Below, one piece after another: positions 25,327 to 36,452 of a DNA stretch of 64,000 nt. Origin of the DNA: Chromobacterium vaccinii (GTDB taxonomy: Bacteria > Pseudomonadota > Gammaproteobacteria > Burkholderiales > Chromobacteriaceae); NCBI RefSeq assembly GCF_000971335.1, contig NZ_JZJL01000014.1, positions 1 through 64,000 on the forward strand, written 5' to 3'. The position numbers were made by a program, and so were the translations under genes. Position 1 is the first letter of the stretch; each line of letters begins with the position of its first letter. The notes beneath the pieces are model-generated. The model saw nothing but the letters and a program-made list of their open reading frames with translations, made no database searches and was not told the origin of the DNA.

Positions 25327-25630
25327 CGCGTATTACGACCGGCGGCGAGGCCGCCGGGTCAGCATGGGGTGCAAGGCCCGCATCAAGTCGCTCTTGAGCG
25401 GGCAGACGTTCTACGGGGAGTGCGTGGACTTGTCGGTGGACGGCATGGCCCTGCGCTCGTCCTTCGTGCCGCAATTCGGCGAACGGCTCAGCGTGATCGT
25501 GCTGGTGCCAGGCGTCGGCGCCACTTCGGGCAAGCCGTTCGAGGCCGAGGTGGAGGTCAAGCGCTGCAATGAAGTGCAGCGCGGACTGATTTATGAAATA
25601 GGCGTGCGCATCCTGGTGCGAAAAACCTGA
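25313..25630 (+). CDS. PilZ-domain c-di-GMP-binding protein
   Basis: A 105-residue single-domain protein starting at GTG with GGAGG seven bases upstream. The c-di-GMP-binding motif is visible as arginine-rich DRRRGRR near residue 9 and DLSVDGMAL (D/NxSxxG) near residue 38. It likely acts as a small receptor that links c-di-GMP to motility or surface behaviour. It overlaps the NUDIX gene, so it is coupled to a nucleotide-hydrolysing neighbour, although a functional link is not shown. Confidence 0.9.
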   Translation: MSRFDAYYDRRRGRRVSMGCKARIKSLLSGQTFYGECVDLSVDGMALRSSFVPQFGERLSVIVLVPGVGATSGKPFEAEVEVKRCNEVQRGLIYEIGVRILVRKT

Positions 25631-25821
25631 GCGGCGAGATATTCATCGCTTTCCCGCACTAATTTCAGTAGGCATTACAAGAATTTACTAAGCTTCATCT
25701 ATTGTTACAAAAATCCGCAATTAAAAAAATCCATTGATTCAAAGACTTCCCCCACACAATGTTCTCGGCACTGCCTGAACCCGGTTCAGACCGGCTTTTG
25801 TCCGGTTGATTGGCGCTGCTA

Positions 25822-25833
25822 TGCTATACCCAA
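25822..25833 (+). promoter_or_regulatory. Sigma-S-like extended -10 for prkA operon
   Basis: TGCTATACCCAA: an extended TG followed by CTATAC, close to the sigma-S -10 consensus KCTAYRCTTAA. Start of transcription would be near 25838, about 95 nt before the prkA start. yeaGH, the homologues in E. coli, are sigma-S regulated. Confidence 0.5.
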
Positions 25834-25933
25834 AATAGAACCGGAGACACAGTCAGTACTCTAATTCAGCAAGGGGAAAGGCAGATTGCGAGTTGCAGCG
25901 CGCCCAGCCCCTGCTACCAGCCAGGAGAGAGTC

Positions 25934-27862
25934 ATGCACCCGGATATCTTCAGTCACTACGCAGTGCGATACGACAAGACCCGCGAGGAGGAGTACACGA
26001 TCCAGGAGTACCTGGAGCTGTGCAAGAAAGATCCGGGAGGCTACGCCACGGCGGCCGAACGCATGCTGACCGCCATCGGCGAGCCCGAGTTGGTGGATAC
26101 CCGCCACGATTCGCGGCTGTCTCGCATTTTCTCCAACAAAGTCATCAAGGTTTACCCGGCATTCCGTGACTTCTACGGCACGGAGGAGGTGATCGAGCAG
26201 GTGGTCGCCTACTTCCGCCACGCGGCCCAGGGGCTGGAAGAGAAAAAGCAGATCCTCTACCTGTTGGGGCCGGTGGGCGGCGGCAAATCGTCTATCGCCG
26301 AGAAGCTGAAAGAGCTGATGGAGCTGGTGCCGTTCTATTGCCTGAAGGGCAGTCCGGTCAACGAGTCTCCGTTATCCCTGTTCAGCTACGATGAGGACGG
26401 CTCCATTCTGGAGGAACAGTATGGAATCCCGCGCCGCTACCTGAAATCCATCCCCAGCCCCTGGGCGGTCAAGCGCCTGCACGAGTTCAACGGCGATATC
26501 GGGCAGTTCCGCGTGGTCAAGCGCTATCCGTCGGTGTTGCGCCAGGTGGCCGTAGCCAAGACCGAGCCGGGCGACGAGAACAACCAGGACATCAGTTCGC
26601 TGGTGGGCAAGGTGGACATCCGCAAGCTGGAAAAGTACGCCCAGGATGACCCGGACGCCTACAGCTACTCCGGCGGCTTGTGCCTGGCCAACCAGGGCCT
26701 GCTCGAGTTCGTCGAAATGTTCAAGGCGCCGATCAAGGTGCTGCACCCTTTGCTGACCGCTACTCAGGAAGGCAACTTCAAGGGAACGGAAGGGTTCGGC
26801 GCAATTCCCTTCGACGGCATCATTCTCGCGCACTCCAACGAGAGCGAGTGGAAGCAGTTCCGCAACAACAAGAACAACGAAGCCTTCCTCGACCGGATCT
26901 ACATCGTCAAGGTGCCGTACTGCCTGCGCGTGGCCGAGGAAATCAAGATTTACGACAAGCTGATCCGCAACTCCTCGCTGGGCAAGGCACCATGCGCGCC
27001 GGGCACGCTGAAGATGATGGGCCAGTTCGCGGTGTTGTCGCGCTTGAAGGAGCCGGAAAATTCCAGCCTGTACAGCAAGATGCAGGTGTACGACGGCGAG
27101 AATCTGAAGGATACCGATCCCAAGGCCAAGTCGCTGCAGGAATACCGCGATTACGCCGGCGTGGACGAAGGCATGAGCGGTTTGTCGACGCGCTTCGCGT
27201 ACAAGATTCTGTCCAAGGTGTTCAACTTCGACCACAGCGAGGTGGCCGCCAATCCGGTGCACTTGCTGTATGTAATAGAGCAGCAGGTCGAGCGCGAGCA
27301 ATTCCCGGCTGAAACGGAACAGAAATACCTGACTTTCCTGAAGGAATATCTGGCGCCGAAATACGTTGAATTCATCGGCAAGGAAATTCAAACCGCCTAT
27401 CTGGAAAGTTATTCCGAATACGGGCAGAACATTTTCGACCGATACGTGACTTTCGCTGATTACTGGATACAAGATCAGGAATATCGCGATCAGGATACCG
27501 GCGAAATTTTCGACCGCACGTCTCTTAATGCCGAACTGGAGAAAATCGAGAAGCCCGCGGGAATTTCCAATCCCAAGGATTTCCGCAACGAGATCGTAAA
27601 CTTCGTTTTACGGGCCCGAGCCAACAACGGCGGCAAGAATCCCACCTGGACCAGCTACGAGAAGCTGCGCACGGTGATAGAGAAGAAGATGTTCTCCAAC
27701 ACCGAGGAGCTGCTGCCGGTGATCTCCTTCAACGCCAAAGCCAGTGCCGAGGATGCGAAGAAGCACGAGGACTTCGTCAATCGCATGGTGGAGAAGGGCT
27801 ATACCGCGAAGCAGGTGCGGCTGCTGTGCGAGTGGTATCTGCGCGTGCGCAAATCCTCATAA
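25934..27862 (+). CDS. prkA: PrkA serine protein kinase / AAA protein (YeaG)
   Basis: A 642-residue protein, almost the same length as E. coli YeaG. The Walker A motif GPVGGGKSS is at 112-120 within the PrkA AAA domain, and the C-terminal half carries the PrkA kinase-like region. The family works with YeaH and SpoVR in starvation and stationary-phase adaptation; both autophosphorylation and AAA/protease activity have been reported. AGGAGA precedes the ATG at 25934, and the 16 codons upstream of it in frame are in the leader. First gene of the prkA-yeaH-spoVR operon, 153 bp before yeaH. Confidence 0.96.
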   Translation: MHPDIFSHYAVRYDKTREEEYTIQEYLELCKKDPGGYATAAERMLTAIGEPELVDTRHDSRLSRIFSNKVIKVYPAFRDFYGTEEVIEQVVAYFRHAAQGLEEKKQILYLLGPVGGGKSSIAEKLKELMELVPFYCLKGSPVNESPLSLFSYDEDGSILEEQYGIPRRYLKSIPSPWAVKRLHEFNGDIGQFRVVKRYPSVLRQVAVAKTEPGDENNQDISSLVGKVDIRKLEKYAQDDPDAYSYSGGLCLANQGLLEFVEMFKAPIKVLHPLLTATQEGNFKGTEGFGAIPFDGIILAHSNESEWKQFRNNKNNEAFLDRIYIVKVPYCLRVAEEIKIYDKLIRNSSLGKAPCAPGTLKMMGQFAVLSRLKEPENSSLYSKMQVYDGENLKDTDPKAKSLQEYRDYAGVDEGMSGLSTRFAYKILSKVFNFDHSEVAANPVHLLYVIEQQVEREQFPAETEQKYLTFLKEYLAPKYVEFIGKEIQTAYLESYSEYGQNIFDRYVTFADYWIQDQEYRDQDTGEIFDRTSLNAELEKIEKPAGISNPKDFRNEIVNFVLRARANNGGKNPTWTSYEKLRTVIEKKMFSNTEELLPVISFNAKASAEDAKKHEDFVNRMVEKGYTAKQVRLLCEWYLRVRKSS

Positions 27863-28015
27863 GCCGCCCGAGCCGGCCCGGCCAGCGTGCCGGGCCTGCA
27901 GGAGGCGCCGGGTCCGCGCGGTCCGGCGACAAGGAGACACAACCGCGCGCGGCGATCGGTCACGGGTTCCGGCAAGGAAGCCGGTAGCCGCCAGCAGCGC
28001 GCCAGAGAGGTGGCG

Positions 28016-29296
28016 ATGTCCCACATCATAGACAGACGCCTCAACGGCAAGAACAAGTCGGCGGTCAATCGCGAACGCTTTCTTCGCCGTTTCAAGGCGC
28101 AAATCAAGGAAGCCGTCTCCAAGGCGATCAAGGGGCGGAGCATCACCGATATCGAGAGCGGGGAAAAGGTATCCATCCCGGTGAAGGACATTTCCGAGCC
28201 CAACTTCCATCATGGAAAGGGCGGCGTTTGGGAAAACGTCCACCCAGGCAATGAGGAGTTCATCAAGGGGGATCGCATGCCGCGGCCCCAGGGCGGCGCC
28301 GGCGGCGGCGGCAGCAAGGCCAGCCAGGACGGCGAGGGCGAGGACGATTTCGTGTTCCAGCTGTCGCGCGAGGAATTCATGAACGTGTTCTTCGACGACC
28401 TGGCCCTGCCCAACCTGGTCAAGACGCAGCTGATGGGCATCGAGGAAATGAAAACGGTGCGCGCCGGCTATACCAACGACGGCACCCCCACCAATATCAA
28501 CATCGTTCGTTCGCTGCGCGGCGCGCTGGCGCGGCGGGTGGCGATGGCCGCGCCGACGCTCAGCAGCATAGACGAGGCGGAAGAGGAGCTCGATACCTTG
28601 ATCGAGTCCGATGACGACAACGCGATGGAGGTGAGGGACAGGCGGCAGCATATCCATCAGATGAAAGAGCGGCTGGCGAGCATTCCATGGATAGATCCGT
28701 TCGACCTGCGCTACAACAACCGTGTCAAGCAGCCCAAACCGACCAGCCAGGCGGTGATGTTCTGCATCATGGACGTGTCCGGCTCGATGGACGAGCAGAA
28801 GAAGGACATGGCCAAGCGCTTCTTCATCCTGCTGTACATGTTCCTGCAGCGGAATTACGAGAAGATCGAAGTCGTATTCATCCGCCACCATACCAGCGCG
28901 GTTGAGGTCAATGAGCAGGATTTCTTCCATTCCCGCGAGAGTGGCGGCACCGTGGTGTCGTCCGCATTGAACCTGATGAGCGACGTCATCCGCAAGCGCT
29001 ATTCCAGCAGCGAGTGGAACATCTACGCCGCCCAGGCGTCCGACGGCGACAACTGGGACAGCGACTCTGCCAATTGCGGCCGCATCCTGGAAGAGAACCT
29101 GCTGCCGTACTGCCAGTATTTCGCCTACATCGAGATCACCGAAGGCGAGCCGCAGAACCTGTGGTACGAGTACCTGAAGGTCAAGGCGCAGTGTCCGCAG
29201 TTCGCGATGCAGAAAATCCGCTCCGCATCCGACATTTATCCGGTGTTCCGGGAGCTGTTCAAGCGCCAGCCGGCGAATGGGAGGGTGTCGGTATGA
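28016..29296 (+). CDS. yeaH: YeaH/DUF444 vWA protein
   Basis: A 426-residue protein. The N-terminus ([15 protein letters not shown]) is the family signature, residues 93-108 form a Gly-rich linker, and the C-terminal half is a von Willebrand A domain with MIDAS motif Asp253-x-Ser255-x-Ser257 (MDVSGSMDE). It is thought to act with PrkA and SpoVR as a stress-response module. GAGAGG lies before the ATG. Its stop overlaps the spoVR ATG (ATGA). Confidence 0.95.
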   Translation: MSHIIDRRLNGKNKSAVNRERFLRRFKAQIKEAVSKAIKGRSITDIESGEKVSIPVKDISEPNFHHGKGGVWENVHPGNEEFIKGDRMPRPQGGAGGGGSKASQDGEGEDDFVFQLSREEFMNVFFDDLALPNLVKTQLMGIEEMKTVRAGYTNDGTPTNINIVRSLRGALARRVAMAAPTLSSIDEAEEELDTLIESDDDNAMEVRDRRQHIHQMKERLASIPWIDPFDLRYNNRVKQPKPTSQAVMFCIMDVSGSMDEQKKDMAKRFFILLYMFLQRNYEKIEVVFIRHHTSAVEVNEQDFFHSRESGGTVVSSALNLMSDVIRKRYSSSEWNIYAAQASDGDNWDSDSANCGRILEENLLPYCQYFAYIEITEGEPQNLWYEYLKVKAQCPQFAMQKIRSASDIYPVFRELFKRQPANGRVSV

Positions 29297-30834
29297 AACG
29301 GACGCGCAAGGGGGAGGGCACGGCGCCGATTTCCACCGGCTCGGAATGGACTTTCGACCTGGTCGGCGAATACGACCGCGCGATTCGAGAGATCGCCGTG
29401 GGAGAATTCAAGCTGGACGTGTATCCCAACCAGCTGGAAATCATCACCGCCGAGCAGATGATGGATGCCTACGCCTCGGTGGGCATGCCGGTCAATTACA
29501 ACCACTGGAGCTACGGCAAGCACTTCGTCTCCACGGAGAAGAGCTACAAGCGCGGCCAGATGGGGCTGGCTTATGAAATCGTGATCAATTCCAACCCCTG
29601 CATCGCCTATCTGATGGAAGAGAACTCCATGATGATGCAGGCGCTGGTGATTGCCCACGCCGCCTATGGCCACAATAGCTTCTTCAAGGGCAACTACCTG
29701 TTCCGCTCCTGGACCGACGCCTCGGCCATCATCGATTACCTGGTGTTCGCCAAGAGTTACATCATGAAGTGCGAGGAGCGCTACGGCATCGACGAGGTGG
29801 AGGAGCTGCTGGATTCCTGCCACGCGTTGATGAATTACGGCGTCGACCGCTACAAGCGGCCGCAGAAGCTGTCGCTGGCCAAGGAGCAGGCGCGCCAGGA
29901 AGAGCGCGAGCATTATCTGCAGATGCAGGTGAACGACCTGTGGCGCACGATACCGAAGCGCGACAAGGATGGCGGCGACAAGATGCCGCCGCGCTTCCCG
30001 GCCGAGCCGCAGGAGAACATCCTGTACTTCATCGAGAAATCGGCGCCGCTGCTGGAGCCCTGGCAGCGCGAGGTGGTGCGCATCGTGCGCAAGGTGGCCC
30101 AGTACTTTTATCCGCAGCGGCAGACTCAGGTGATGAACGAGGGCTGGGCGACGTTCTGGCACTACACCATCATGAATCGTTTGTACGACAAAGGCCTGAT
30201 CACCGACGGCTACATGCTGGAGTTCCTGCAGAGCCACACCAATGTGGTGTCTCAGCCGCCGGTCACCGCGCGCTGGTACAGCGGGATCAATCCCTATGCG
30301 CTGGGTTTCTCGATGTACCAGGACATCAAGCGCATCTGCGAGGAGCCGACCGATGAGGATAGGGCCTGGTTTCCGGATTTGGCCGGCAGCGATTGGCGGG
30401 AGTCGCTGGAGTTCGCGATGCGCAACTTCAAGGACGAAAGCTTCATCTCCCAATACCTGTCGCCCAAGCTGATCCGCGATTTCCGCCTCTTTTCGATCCG
30501 CGACGACGACCGCGACGACAAGCTGGAGATTTCCAGCATTCACGATGAGGAAGGATATCGGGACATCCGCGGCAAGCTGGCCGAGCAATACAATCTGGGC
30601 TCGCGCGAGCCGAATATCCAGGTGTGGTCGGTCAATATGCGCGGCGACCGCAGCCTGACGCTGCGCCATACCATGCACAACCGCCGGCCGCTGGAGGAAC
30701 AGAGCGCGCAGGAAGTGCTGAAGCATGTGTGCCGGCTATGGGGTTTCGACGTACGGCTGGAGAGCGTGGACATCAACGGCGAGGTCAAGCAAGTATACGA
30801 GGTGCAGGCGGTGAAAGAGACTGAAACAGCCTAA
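29293..30834 (+). CDS. spoVR: SpoVR family protein (YcgB)
   Basis: A 513-residue cytoplasmic protein of the SpoVR/YcgB family. Conserved stretches include [32 protein letters not shown] (an HxxE-like zincin-style element [10 protein letters not shown] in the family) and PYALGF. Named for a Bacillus sporulation gene but common in non-spore-formers, where it belongs to the PrkA-YeaH stress module. Translation is coupled to yeaH by the ATGA overlap. A strong terminator follows 22 bp after the stop. Confidence 0.95.
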   Translation: MKRTRKGEGTAPISTGSEWTFDLVGEYDRAIREIAVGEFKLDVYPNQLEIITAEQMMDAYASVGMPVNYNHWSYGKHFVSTEKSYKRGQMGLAYEIVINSNPCIAYLMEENSMMMQALVIAHAAYGHNSFFKGNYLFRSWTDASAIIDYLVFAKSYIMKCEERYGIDEVEELLDSCHALMNYGVDRYKRPQKLSLAKEQARQEEREHYLQMQVNDLWRTIPKRDKDGGDKMPPRFPAEPQENILYFIEKSAPLLEPWQREVVRIVRKVAQYFYPQRQTQVMNEGWATFWHYTIMNRLYDKGLITDGYMLEFLQSHTNVVSQPPVTARWYSGINPYALGFSMYQDIKRICEEPTDEDRAWFPDLAGSDWRESLEFAMRNFKDESFISQYLSPKLIRDFRLFSIRDDDRDDKLEISSIHDEEGYRDIRGKLAEQYNLGSREPNIQVWSVNMRGDRSLTLRHTMHNRRPLEEQSAQEVLKHVCRLWGFDVRLESVDINGEVKQVYEVQAVKETETA

Positions 30835-30855
30835 AGGCTTTGGATATGAAACGAA

Positions 30856-30889
30856 ACGGACGGCGCGGGCGCGCCGTCCGTTTTCTTTT
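30856..30889 (+). terminator. Rho-independent terminator of prkA operon
   Basis: An 11-bp perfect stem ACGGACGGCGC/GCGCCGTCCGT with a GGGC loop followed by TTTTCTTTT. Confidence 0.92.
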
Positions 30890-30927
30890 CCCGTTCGGTT
30901 GGGCCGGGAGGCCGGCCCGGGTGGGGA

Positions 30928-31395
30928 TCAGGCAGTGCCGGCCACCGGCGATAGCCGGCAGTGGGAGCGGTCTTCGAAACTGTCGTTGGGTTCGCCCCAG
31001 GCCTGAGCGTACAACAGTTGGCCATTGGCTTCGACGCGGATGGTGATTTCCTGGCGGAAGTGCTCGCTCAGGCTGCGGGGTCCGCTGGCGAACACCACTT
31101 CCAGCACGCCGTGTCCGCCCTCCGCCTGGCGTATCGCCGGGTGGGCCAGCACATAGGGCAGCTCGTCCATCACCGGCCACAGGCACAGCGTGCCATCGGG
31201 CAGATAGCCGAGCAGGGTGGTTTCTCGATGCAGGATTTCGCCGTCGGTGCCGCTGGCCGTGTAGTGCAGCAGCAGCGCGCGCTGGCCGGGCAAGGCCTGC
31301 CAGTGCAGGCAGCCGGTGAAGGTCTGGTCTTCGTGGTTGATGCCTTCGCCACAGAACTGGTTGGGAAGCGATTGCAGAGCGGCTAGCAGCGGCAT
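30928..31395 (-). CDS. Conserved hypothetical protein, beta-rich
   Basis: A 155-residue cytoplasmic protein. Alternating strands (FTGCLHWQAL, ALLLHYTASGTDG, TTLLGYLPDGTLCLWPVMDELPYV, GVLEVVFASG, EITIRVEANGQLLYAQAWGE) suggest a lipocalin-like or heme-binding-type beta-barrel (the FABP-like/DUF1579 shape). I do not recognise a precise family. It follows hmuV by 70 bp on the same strand, so a heme-handling role is conceivable but unproven. Confidence 0.75.
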   Translation of the reverse strand: MPLLAALQSLPNQFCGEGINHEDQTFTGCLHWQALPGQRALLLHYTASGTDGEILHRETTLLGYLPDGTLCLWPVMDELPYVLAHPAIRQAEGGHGVLEVVFASGPRSLSEHFRQEITIRVEANGQLLYAQAWGEPNDSFEDRSHCRLSPVAGTA

Positions 31396-31465
31396 GACTT
31401 CTCTCTTCCGGTTGCGGATGCGAGATGGTCAGGATCGCAGGTTTGCCTGGCGAATGCAATACGGG

Positions 31466-32266
31466 TCAGGCTTGCGGGGGCGTTTGTCCGGGCATGGGGA
31501 TGAAGGCGCGCCACGGTTGCTCGGGGTGGACCAATTCGGCCAGCCGCACGCCGTAGACGGCTTCCAACCGCTCGCGCTGCATCATCTCGCGGTTGTCGCC
31601 GCAGCCAGCCGCGCGGCCGTCGTTCAGCAGCAGCACCCTGTCAGCGTGGCGTAGCGCCAGGTTGAGGTCGTGCACGACCGCCAGCGCGCCGATGCCCAGT
31701 TCGCTGGCCAGCGCCCGGACCCGCGCCATCAGCGAGTCTGCCATCGCAAAATCCTGGGCTGCCGTGGGTTCGTCCAGCAGCAGATAGCGCTCGGGCCGCG
31801 GCGACAGCAGCAGCTGGCACAGCGCCCGCGCCAGTTGCAGTCTTTGCCGCTCTCCGCCGGAGAGGCGGGTCAGGTATCGATCGGCCAGGCCGGCGGCATC
31901 GCTGAGGCGCAGCGCCTCGGCCACGGCGGCGTCGACGCTTTGCCGTCCGGCTTCCGGGCGCAGGTAGGCGCCGGCGGCCACCAGCTCCGCCCCGCGCCAG
32001 CCGTCCGGGGTCATAGGGTGCTGTTCGACGACGGCGCGCCAACTGGCCAGCTCCGCGCTGCGCATCCGCGTCAGCGGCTGTCCTGCGAGCAGAATGCTCC
32101 CTTGGTCCGGCTGCCACAGGCCGGACAGCAGCTTGAGCAGGCTGCTTTTCCCGGCGCCGTTGGGTCCCAGCACGGCCAGCAGCTCGCCGGGGCGCAGCGT
32201 CAGGTCTATATCGGCCAGCAAGATTCGGCCGCCTTTGCTCAGCGACAGGCCGCGGGCTTCAAGCAT
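31466..32266 (-). CDS. hmuV: Heme/siderophore ABC transporter ATPase (HmuV-like)
   Basis: A 266-residue FecE/HmuV-type ATPase: Walker A GPNGAGKSS, signature LSGGERQRLQLARAL, Walker B YLLLDEPTAAQDF, switch His in VVHDLNLALRHADRV. It powers import of heme or an iron chelate through the permease encoded just upstream. The start overlaps the permease stop by 8 bp. The usual periplasmic binding protein is absent here, so that partner is encoded elsewhere. Confidence 0.85.
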   Translation of the reverse strand: MLEARGLSLSKGGRILLADIDLTLRPGELLAVLGPNGAGKSSLLKLLSGLWQPDQGSILLAGQPLTRMRSAELASWRAVVEQHPMTPDGWRGAELVAAGAYLRPEAGRQSVDAAVAEALRLSDAAGLADRYLTRLSGGERQRLQLARALCQLLLSPRPERYLLLDEPTAAQDFAMADSLMARVRALASELGIGALAVVHDLNLALRHADRVLLLNDGRAAGCGDNREMMQRERLEAVYGVRLAELVHPEQPWRAFIPMPGQTPPQA

Positions 32267-33224
32267 GGCGAGGTCCTTGGCGGCGAAGCAGCCACAGGAA
32301 GAACGGCGCGCCCAGCAGGCTGGTGATCACGCCGACCGGCAATTCGGCCGGCGCCAGCAGCGAGCGGGCCAGCCAGTCGGCGCTGACGGTCAGCCAGGCG
32401 CCCAGCAGCGGGGAGACGGCGAGCAGCCGGCGGGAGTCGCTGCCGAGCAACTGGCGCGCCAGGTGCGGCGCCATCAGGCCGACGAAACCTATCATGCCGC
32501 AGCCGGATACCACCAGACCGGCCGCGAGCGCGGCCAGCAGCACGATGCGCCATTCCTGCCCGCGCACGGAAAAGCCCAGATGGAAGGCGGCGCTTTCCCC
32601 CAGCTGCAAGGCGTTCAGGAAGCGCCAGTGGCTGAATAGCGCGAGCCAGACCAGCGGCGCGGACACGGTCAGCGCCAGGGCCAGCGGCCACTCTGCGCTG
32701 GCGAAGCTGCCCATCAGCCAGAAGGTCACCACGCGCAGAGAGCCGTCCGGCAGCATGGTGATCAGCAAAGTCAGCAGGCTGCCGAGCAGGGTGCTGACCG
32801 CCAGCCCGCTGAGAATCAGGCGGTTGCCGTCCTTGTCGTCGCCCAATAGCCGGACCAGAAGCAGCGCGCCCAGGCCGCCGGCGAAGCCGGCCGCCGCCAC
32901 GCCGTACAGGCCCGCACCCAGACTCAGGGCCAGGGCCGCGGCCAGGGCCGCGCCGCTGTTGATGCCGATCAGGCCGGGCTCGGCCAGCGGGTTGCGGAAG
33001 CGGGCCTGCACCGCGCAGCCGGCGCTGGCCAGCAGCGCGCCCGCAGAGGCGGCGGCCAGCAACCGCGGCAGGCGCAGTTCCAGCAGCAGCTGCCATTCCA
33101 GAGCCGGCTGCGGATCCAGAGTGAGCAGGCTGGCGGGCCTCAATTGGCTGTGGTACAGCAGGGATGCTAGAGCGGTGAGGCCGAGCAGGGGGAGCAGGAT
33201 GAAGAGAAGAGAGCGGACGCGCAT
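32259..33224 (-). CDS. hmuU: FecCD-family permease (HmuU-like)
   Basis: A 321-residue polytopic protein with about nine to ten membrane segments and FecCD hallmarks: GINSGAALAAALAL, the GNRLILSGLAVSTLLGS region, and the C-terminal cytoplasmic loop GFVGLMAPHLARQLLGSDSRRLLAVS that contacts the ATPase. It forms the inner-membrane channel of an iron/heme/B12 importer. It lies 37 bp downstream of dapB and overlaps hmuV, with no substrate-binding protein between. Confidence 0.85.
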   Translation of the reverse strand: MRVRSLLFILLPLLGLTALASLLYHSQLRPASLLTLDPQPALEWQLLLELRLPRLLAAASAGALLASAGCAVQARFRNPLAEPGLIGINSGAALAAALALSLGAGLYGVAAAGFAGGLGALLLVRLLGDDKDGNRLILSGLAVSTLLGSLLTLLITMLPDGSLRVVTFWLMGSFASAEWPLALALTVSAPLVWLALFSHWRFLNALQLGESAAFHLGFSVRGQEWRIVLLAALAAGLVVSGCGMIGFVGLMAPHLARQLLGSDSRRLLAVSPLLGAWLTVSADWLARSLLAPAELPVGVITSLLGAPFFLWLLRRQGPRHA

Positions 33225-33260
33225 GGGTGGGAGAGGGAGGGGCGGAGGCCCCTCCGAATG

Positions 33261-34447
<1,187 letters not shown>

Positions 34448-34544
34448 GGTACTCCGATTGACTCAAACGTTTATGAGGCTGTAATTAGGCAAAGCCGTCA
34501 AAAGGCTTTATCATGATTCGAAAACCGAGACACTTTATATCACG

Positions 34545-34976
34545 ATGAGCAAAGCCAGTCACCTCAAAGATATCGGCCTGAAAGCCACCGGACCGCGTCT
34601 GAAAATCCTCGATCTGTTCGAGCAGGGCGACGCCGGCCACATGTCCGCCGAAGACGTCTATCGCAAGCTGCTTGCGGAAAACATCGACATCGGACTAGCC
34701 ACCATTTACCGCGTGCTGACCCAGTTCGAACAGGCCGGCATTCTGGTGCGCCACCATTTTGAAACCGGCAAGGCTGTGTACGAGCTGAACCAGGGTGGCC
34801 ATCACGATCACATGGTCTGCGTCAGCTGCAACAAGGTGGTGGAGTTCTTCGATCCTGAGATCGAGGCGCTTCAAGACCGGATCGCAGAACAGCATGGTTT
34901 CCGCATCGTCGAGCATGCGCTGTACATGTATGGCGAGTGCCCGGACTGCCTGGGCAAGAGCGGCCGCCGCGGATGA
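34545..34976 (+). CDS. fur: Ferric uptake regulator
   Basis: A 143-residue Fur. The N-terminal winged helix has [16 protein letters not shown] and [34 protein letters not shown]; metal ligands are visible in [13 protein letters not shown] and the structural zinc CVSC and the C-terminal ECPDC pair. It represses iron-uptake genes when Fe(II) is bound. The 97-bp intergenic region with bamE should hold both promoters. The last 4 bp overlap the aat start. Confidence 0.97.
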   Translation: MSKASHLKDIGLKATGPRLKILDLFEQGDAGHMSAEDVYRKLLAENIDIGLATIYRVLTQFEQAGILVRHHFETGKAVYELNQGGHHDHMVCVSCNKVVEFFDPEIEALQDRIAEQHGFRIVEHALYMYGECPDCLGKSGRRG

Positions 34977-35674
34977 TTCCCTGGCTCGGTCCCGAGCCTG
35001 TCTTCCCGCCGGTGTCGCAGGCCCTCAGTCATCCCAACGGCCTGCTGGCGGCCGGCGGCGACCTGTCGTCGCGCCGCATTCTCACGGCCTATTCCGAGGG
35101 CATTTTCCCCTGGTTTTCCGAAGGCGAACCGATATTGTGGTGGTCGCCCGCGCCCCGCATGGTGATGTTTCCCGATGAGCTCAAGGTCAGCCGTTCGCTG
35201 GCCAAAACGCTGCGCAATCTCGATTACGAGGTTCGCGTCGATGCCGCTTTCTTCGAAGTGATGCGCGCCTGTTCCGAGCCGCGGGCGGGGCAGGACGGCA
35301 CCTGGATCGTGCCGGAAATGGTGGCTGCCTATTGCCGGTTGCATCAGTTGGGCTACGCCCACAGCTTTGAAACCTGGATGGATGGCGAGCTGGTCGGCGG
35401 GCTGTATGGCGTCTCCATCGGCCGCATGTTCTACGGCGAGTCGATGTTTTCGCGGCGGCGGGACGCGTCCAAGCTCGCCTTCGTCCATATGGTTCGGCAT
35501 CTGCAAGCCCAGGGCGTGGCGATGATAGATTGCCAGATGCACACCGAGCATCTGGCCAGCCTCGGCGCGAGGCTGATATCGCGCGATGTTTTTCTTGCTA
35601 CTCTGAAAGAGAGCATCCGGCATCCTCAGCCGGATCAGATGTGGGATTACCATTACCGCCATGAGTCATCGTGA
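34973..35674 (+). CDS. aat: Leucyl/phenylalanyl-tRNA-protein transferase
   Basis: A 233-residue Aat. The motif [18 protein letters not shown] and the catalytic region [28 protein letters not shown] are diagnostic, as is [19 protein letters not shown]. It adds Leu or Phe to N-terminal Arg/Lys of proteins for the N-degron pathway. The ATG at 34973 overlaps the fur stop; 14 bp of the end overlap bpt. Confidence 0.96.
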   Translation: MIPWLGPEPVFPPVSQALSHPNGLLAAGGDLSSRRILTAYSEGIFPWFSEGEPILWWSPAPRMVMFPDELKVSRSLAKTLRNLDYEVRVDAAFFEVMRACSEPRAGQDGTWIVPEMVAAYCRLHQLGYAHSFETWMDGELVGGLYGVSIGRMFYGESMFSRRRDASKLAFVHMVRHLQAQGVAMIDCQMHTEHLASLGARLISRDVFLATLKESIRHPQPDQMWDYHYRHESS

Positions 35675-36392
35675 AGCCGGCCAGGTCGCGGCCATCCATT
35701 TCTACGCCACTGCGCCATACCCGTGCAGCTATCTGTCCGGCCGACAGGCACGCTCTCAGGTGGCGATCCCGGCCGAGGCGATAGACAGCGGCGTCTATAG
35801 CCAGCTGGTCAGGCTGGGCTTTCGCCGCAGCGGCCTCTACACCTACCGCCCTTATTGCGATTCCTGCCAGGCCTGCATCCCGGTGCGGCTGCCGGTGGAT
35901 CAGTTCCGGCCCAGCCGCACCCAGCGGCGGGTGTGGCGGCGCGGCGCCGAGATGAGCGCGCGCTGGCTGCCGCTGGGCTTCGACGCCGAGCATTACGCGC
36001 TGTATCGCTGGTATCAGCAGACCCGCCACGCGGGCGGCGGCATGTCGGACGACGACGCGCAGCAGTATTCCGAGTTCATCCTGAAAAGCGGGGTGGACAG
36101 CCATTTGGCCGAATTCCGGCTGGGCGGCCAGCTGAAGATGGTGAGCCTGGTGGATCGGCTGGTGGACGGCCTGTCAGCCGTTTACACCTTTTACGATCCG
36201 GAGGACAGCCAGTCCAGCCTGGGGGTCTACAACGTGTTGTGGCAGGTGGAGCAGGCGCGCCTGCTGGGACTGAGCTATGTCTATCTGGGCTACTGGATCG
36301 CAGACTGCCGCAAGATGGCGTACAAGTCCGGCTATCGGCCGCTGCAGATGCTGTACGGCGGCCGCTGGCAGGCGATGCCGGAGCGCGGCTGA
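35661..36392 (+). CDS. bpt: Aspartate/glutamate leucyltransferase (Bpt)
   Basis: A 243-residue ATE/Bpt enzyme: [17 protein letters not shown] carries the N-terminal cysteine cluster, and [22 protein letters not shown] plus [24 protein letters not shown] mark the C-terminal transferase domain. It transfers Leu to N-terminal Asp/Glu. Together with aat it completes the two-enzyme N-degron set, coupled by overlap. A terminator follows. Confidence 0.96.
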   Translation: MSHREAGQVAAIHFYATAPYPCSYLSGRQARSQVAIPAEAIDSGVYSQLVRLGFRRSGLYTYRPYCDSCQACIPVRLPVDQFRPSRTQRRVWRRGAEMSARWLPLGFDAEHYALYRWYQQTRHAGGGMSDDDAQQYSEFILKSGVDSHLAEFRLGGQLKMVSLVDRLVDGLSAVYTFYDPEDSQSSLGVYNVLWQVEQARLLGLSYVYLGYWIADCRKMAYKSGYRPLQMLYGGRWQAMPERG

Positions 36393-36407
36393 GATGGATG
36401 CAAACGA

Positions 36408-36431
36408 AAACAGGCCCGAAAGGGCCTGTTT
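36408..36431. terminator. Bidirectional terminator bpt / 2TM lipoprotein
   Basis: Perfect 10-bp stem AAACAGGCCC/GGGCCTGTTT with a GAAA tetraloop between convergent genes. Confidence 0.88.
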
Positions 36432-36452
36432 GCATTGAGGGGCGATGTCCGC

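Noticed and set aside
25810-25826. Possible sigma-54 promoter (TTGGCGC...TGCT) before prkA
   Set aside because: The GG-to-GC spacing is 9 bases instead of the required 10; the sigma-S reading fits better.
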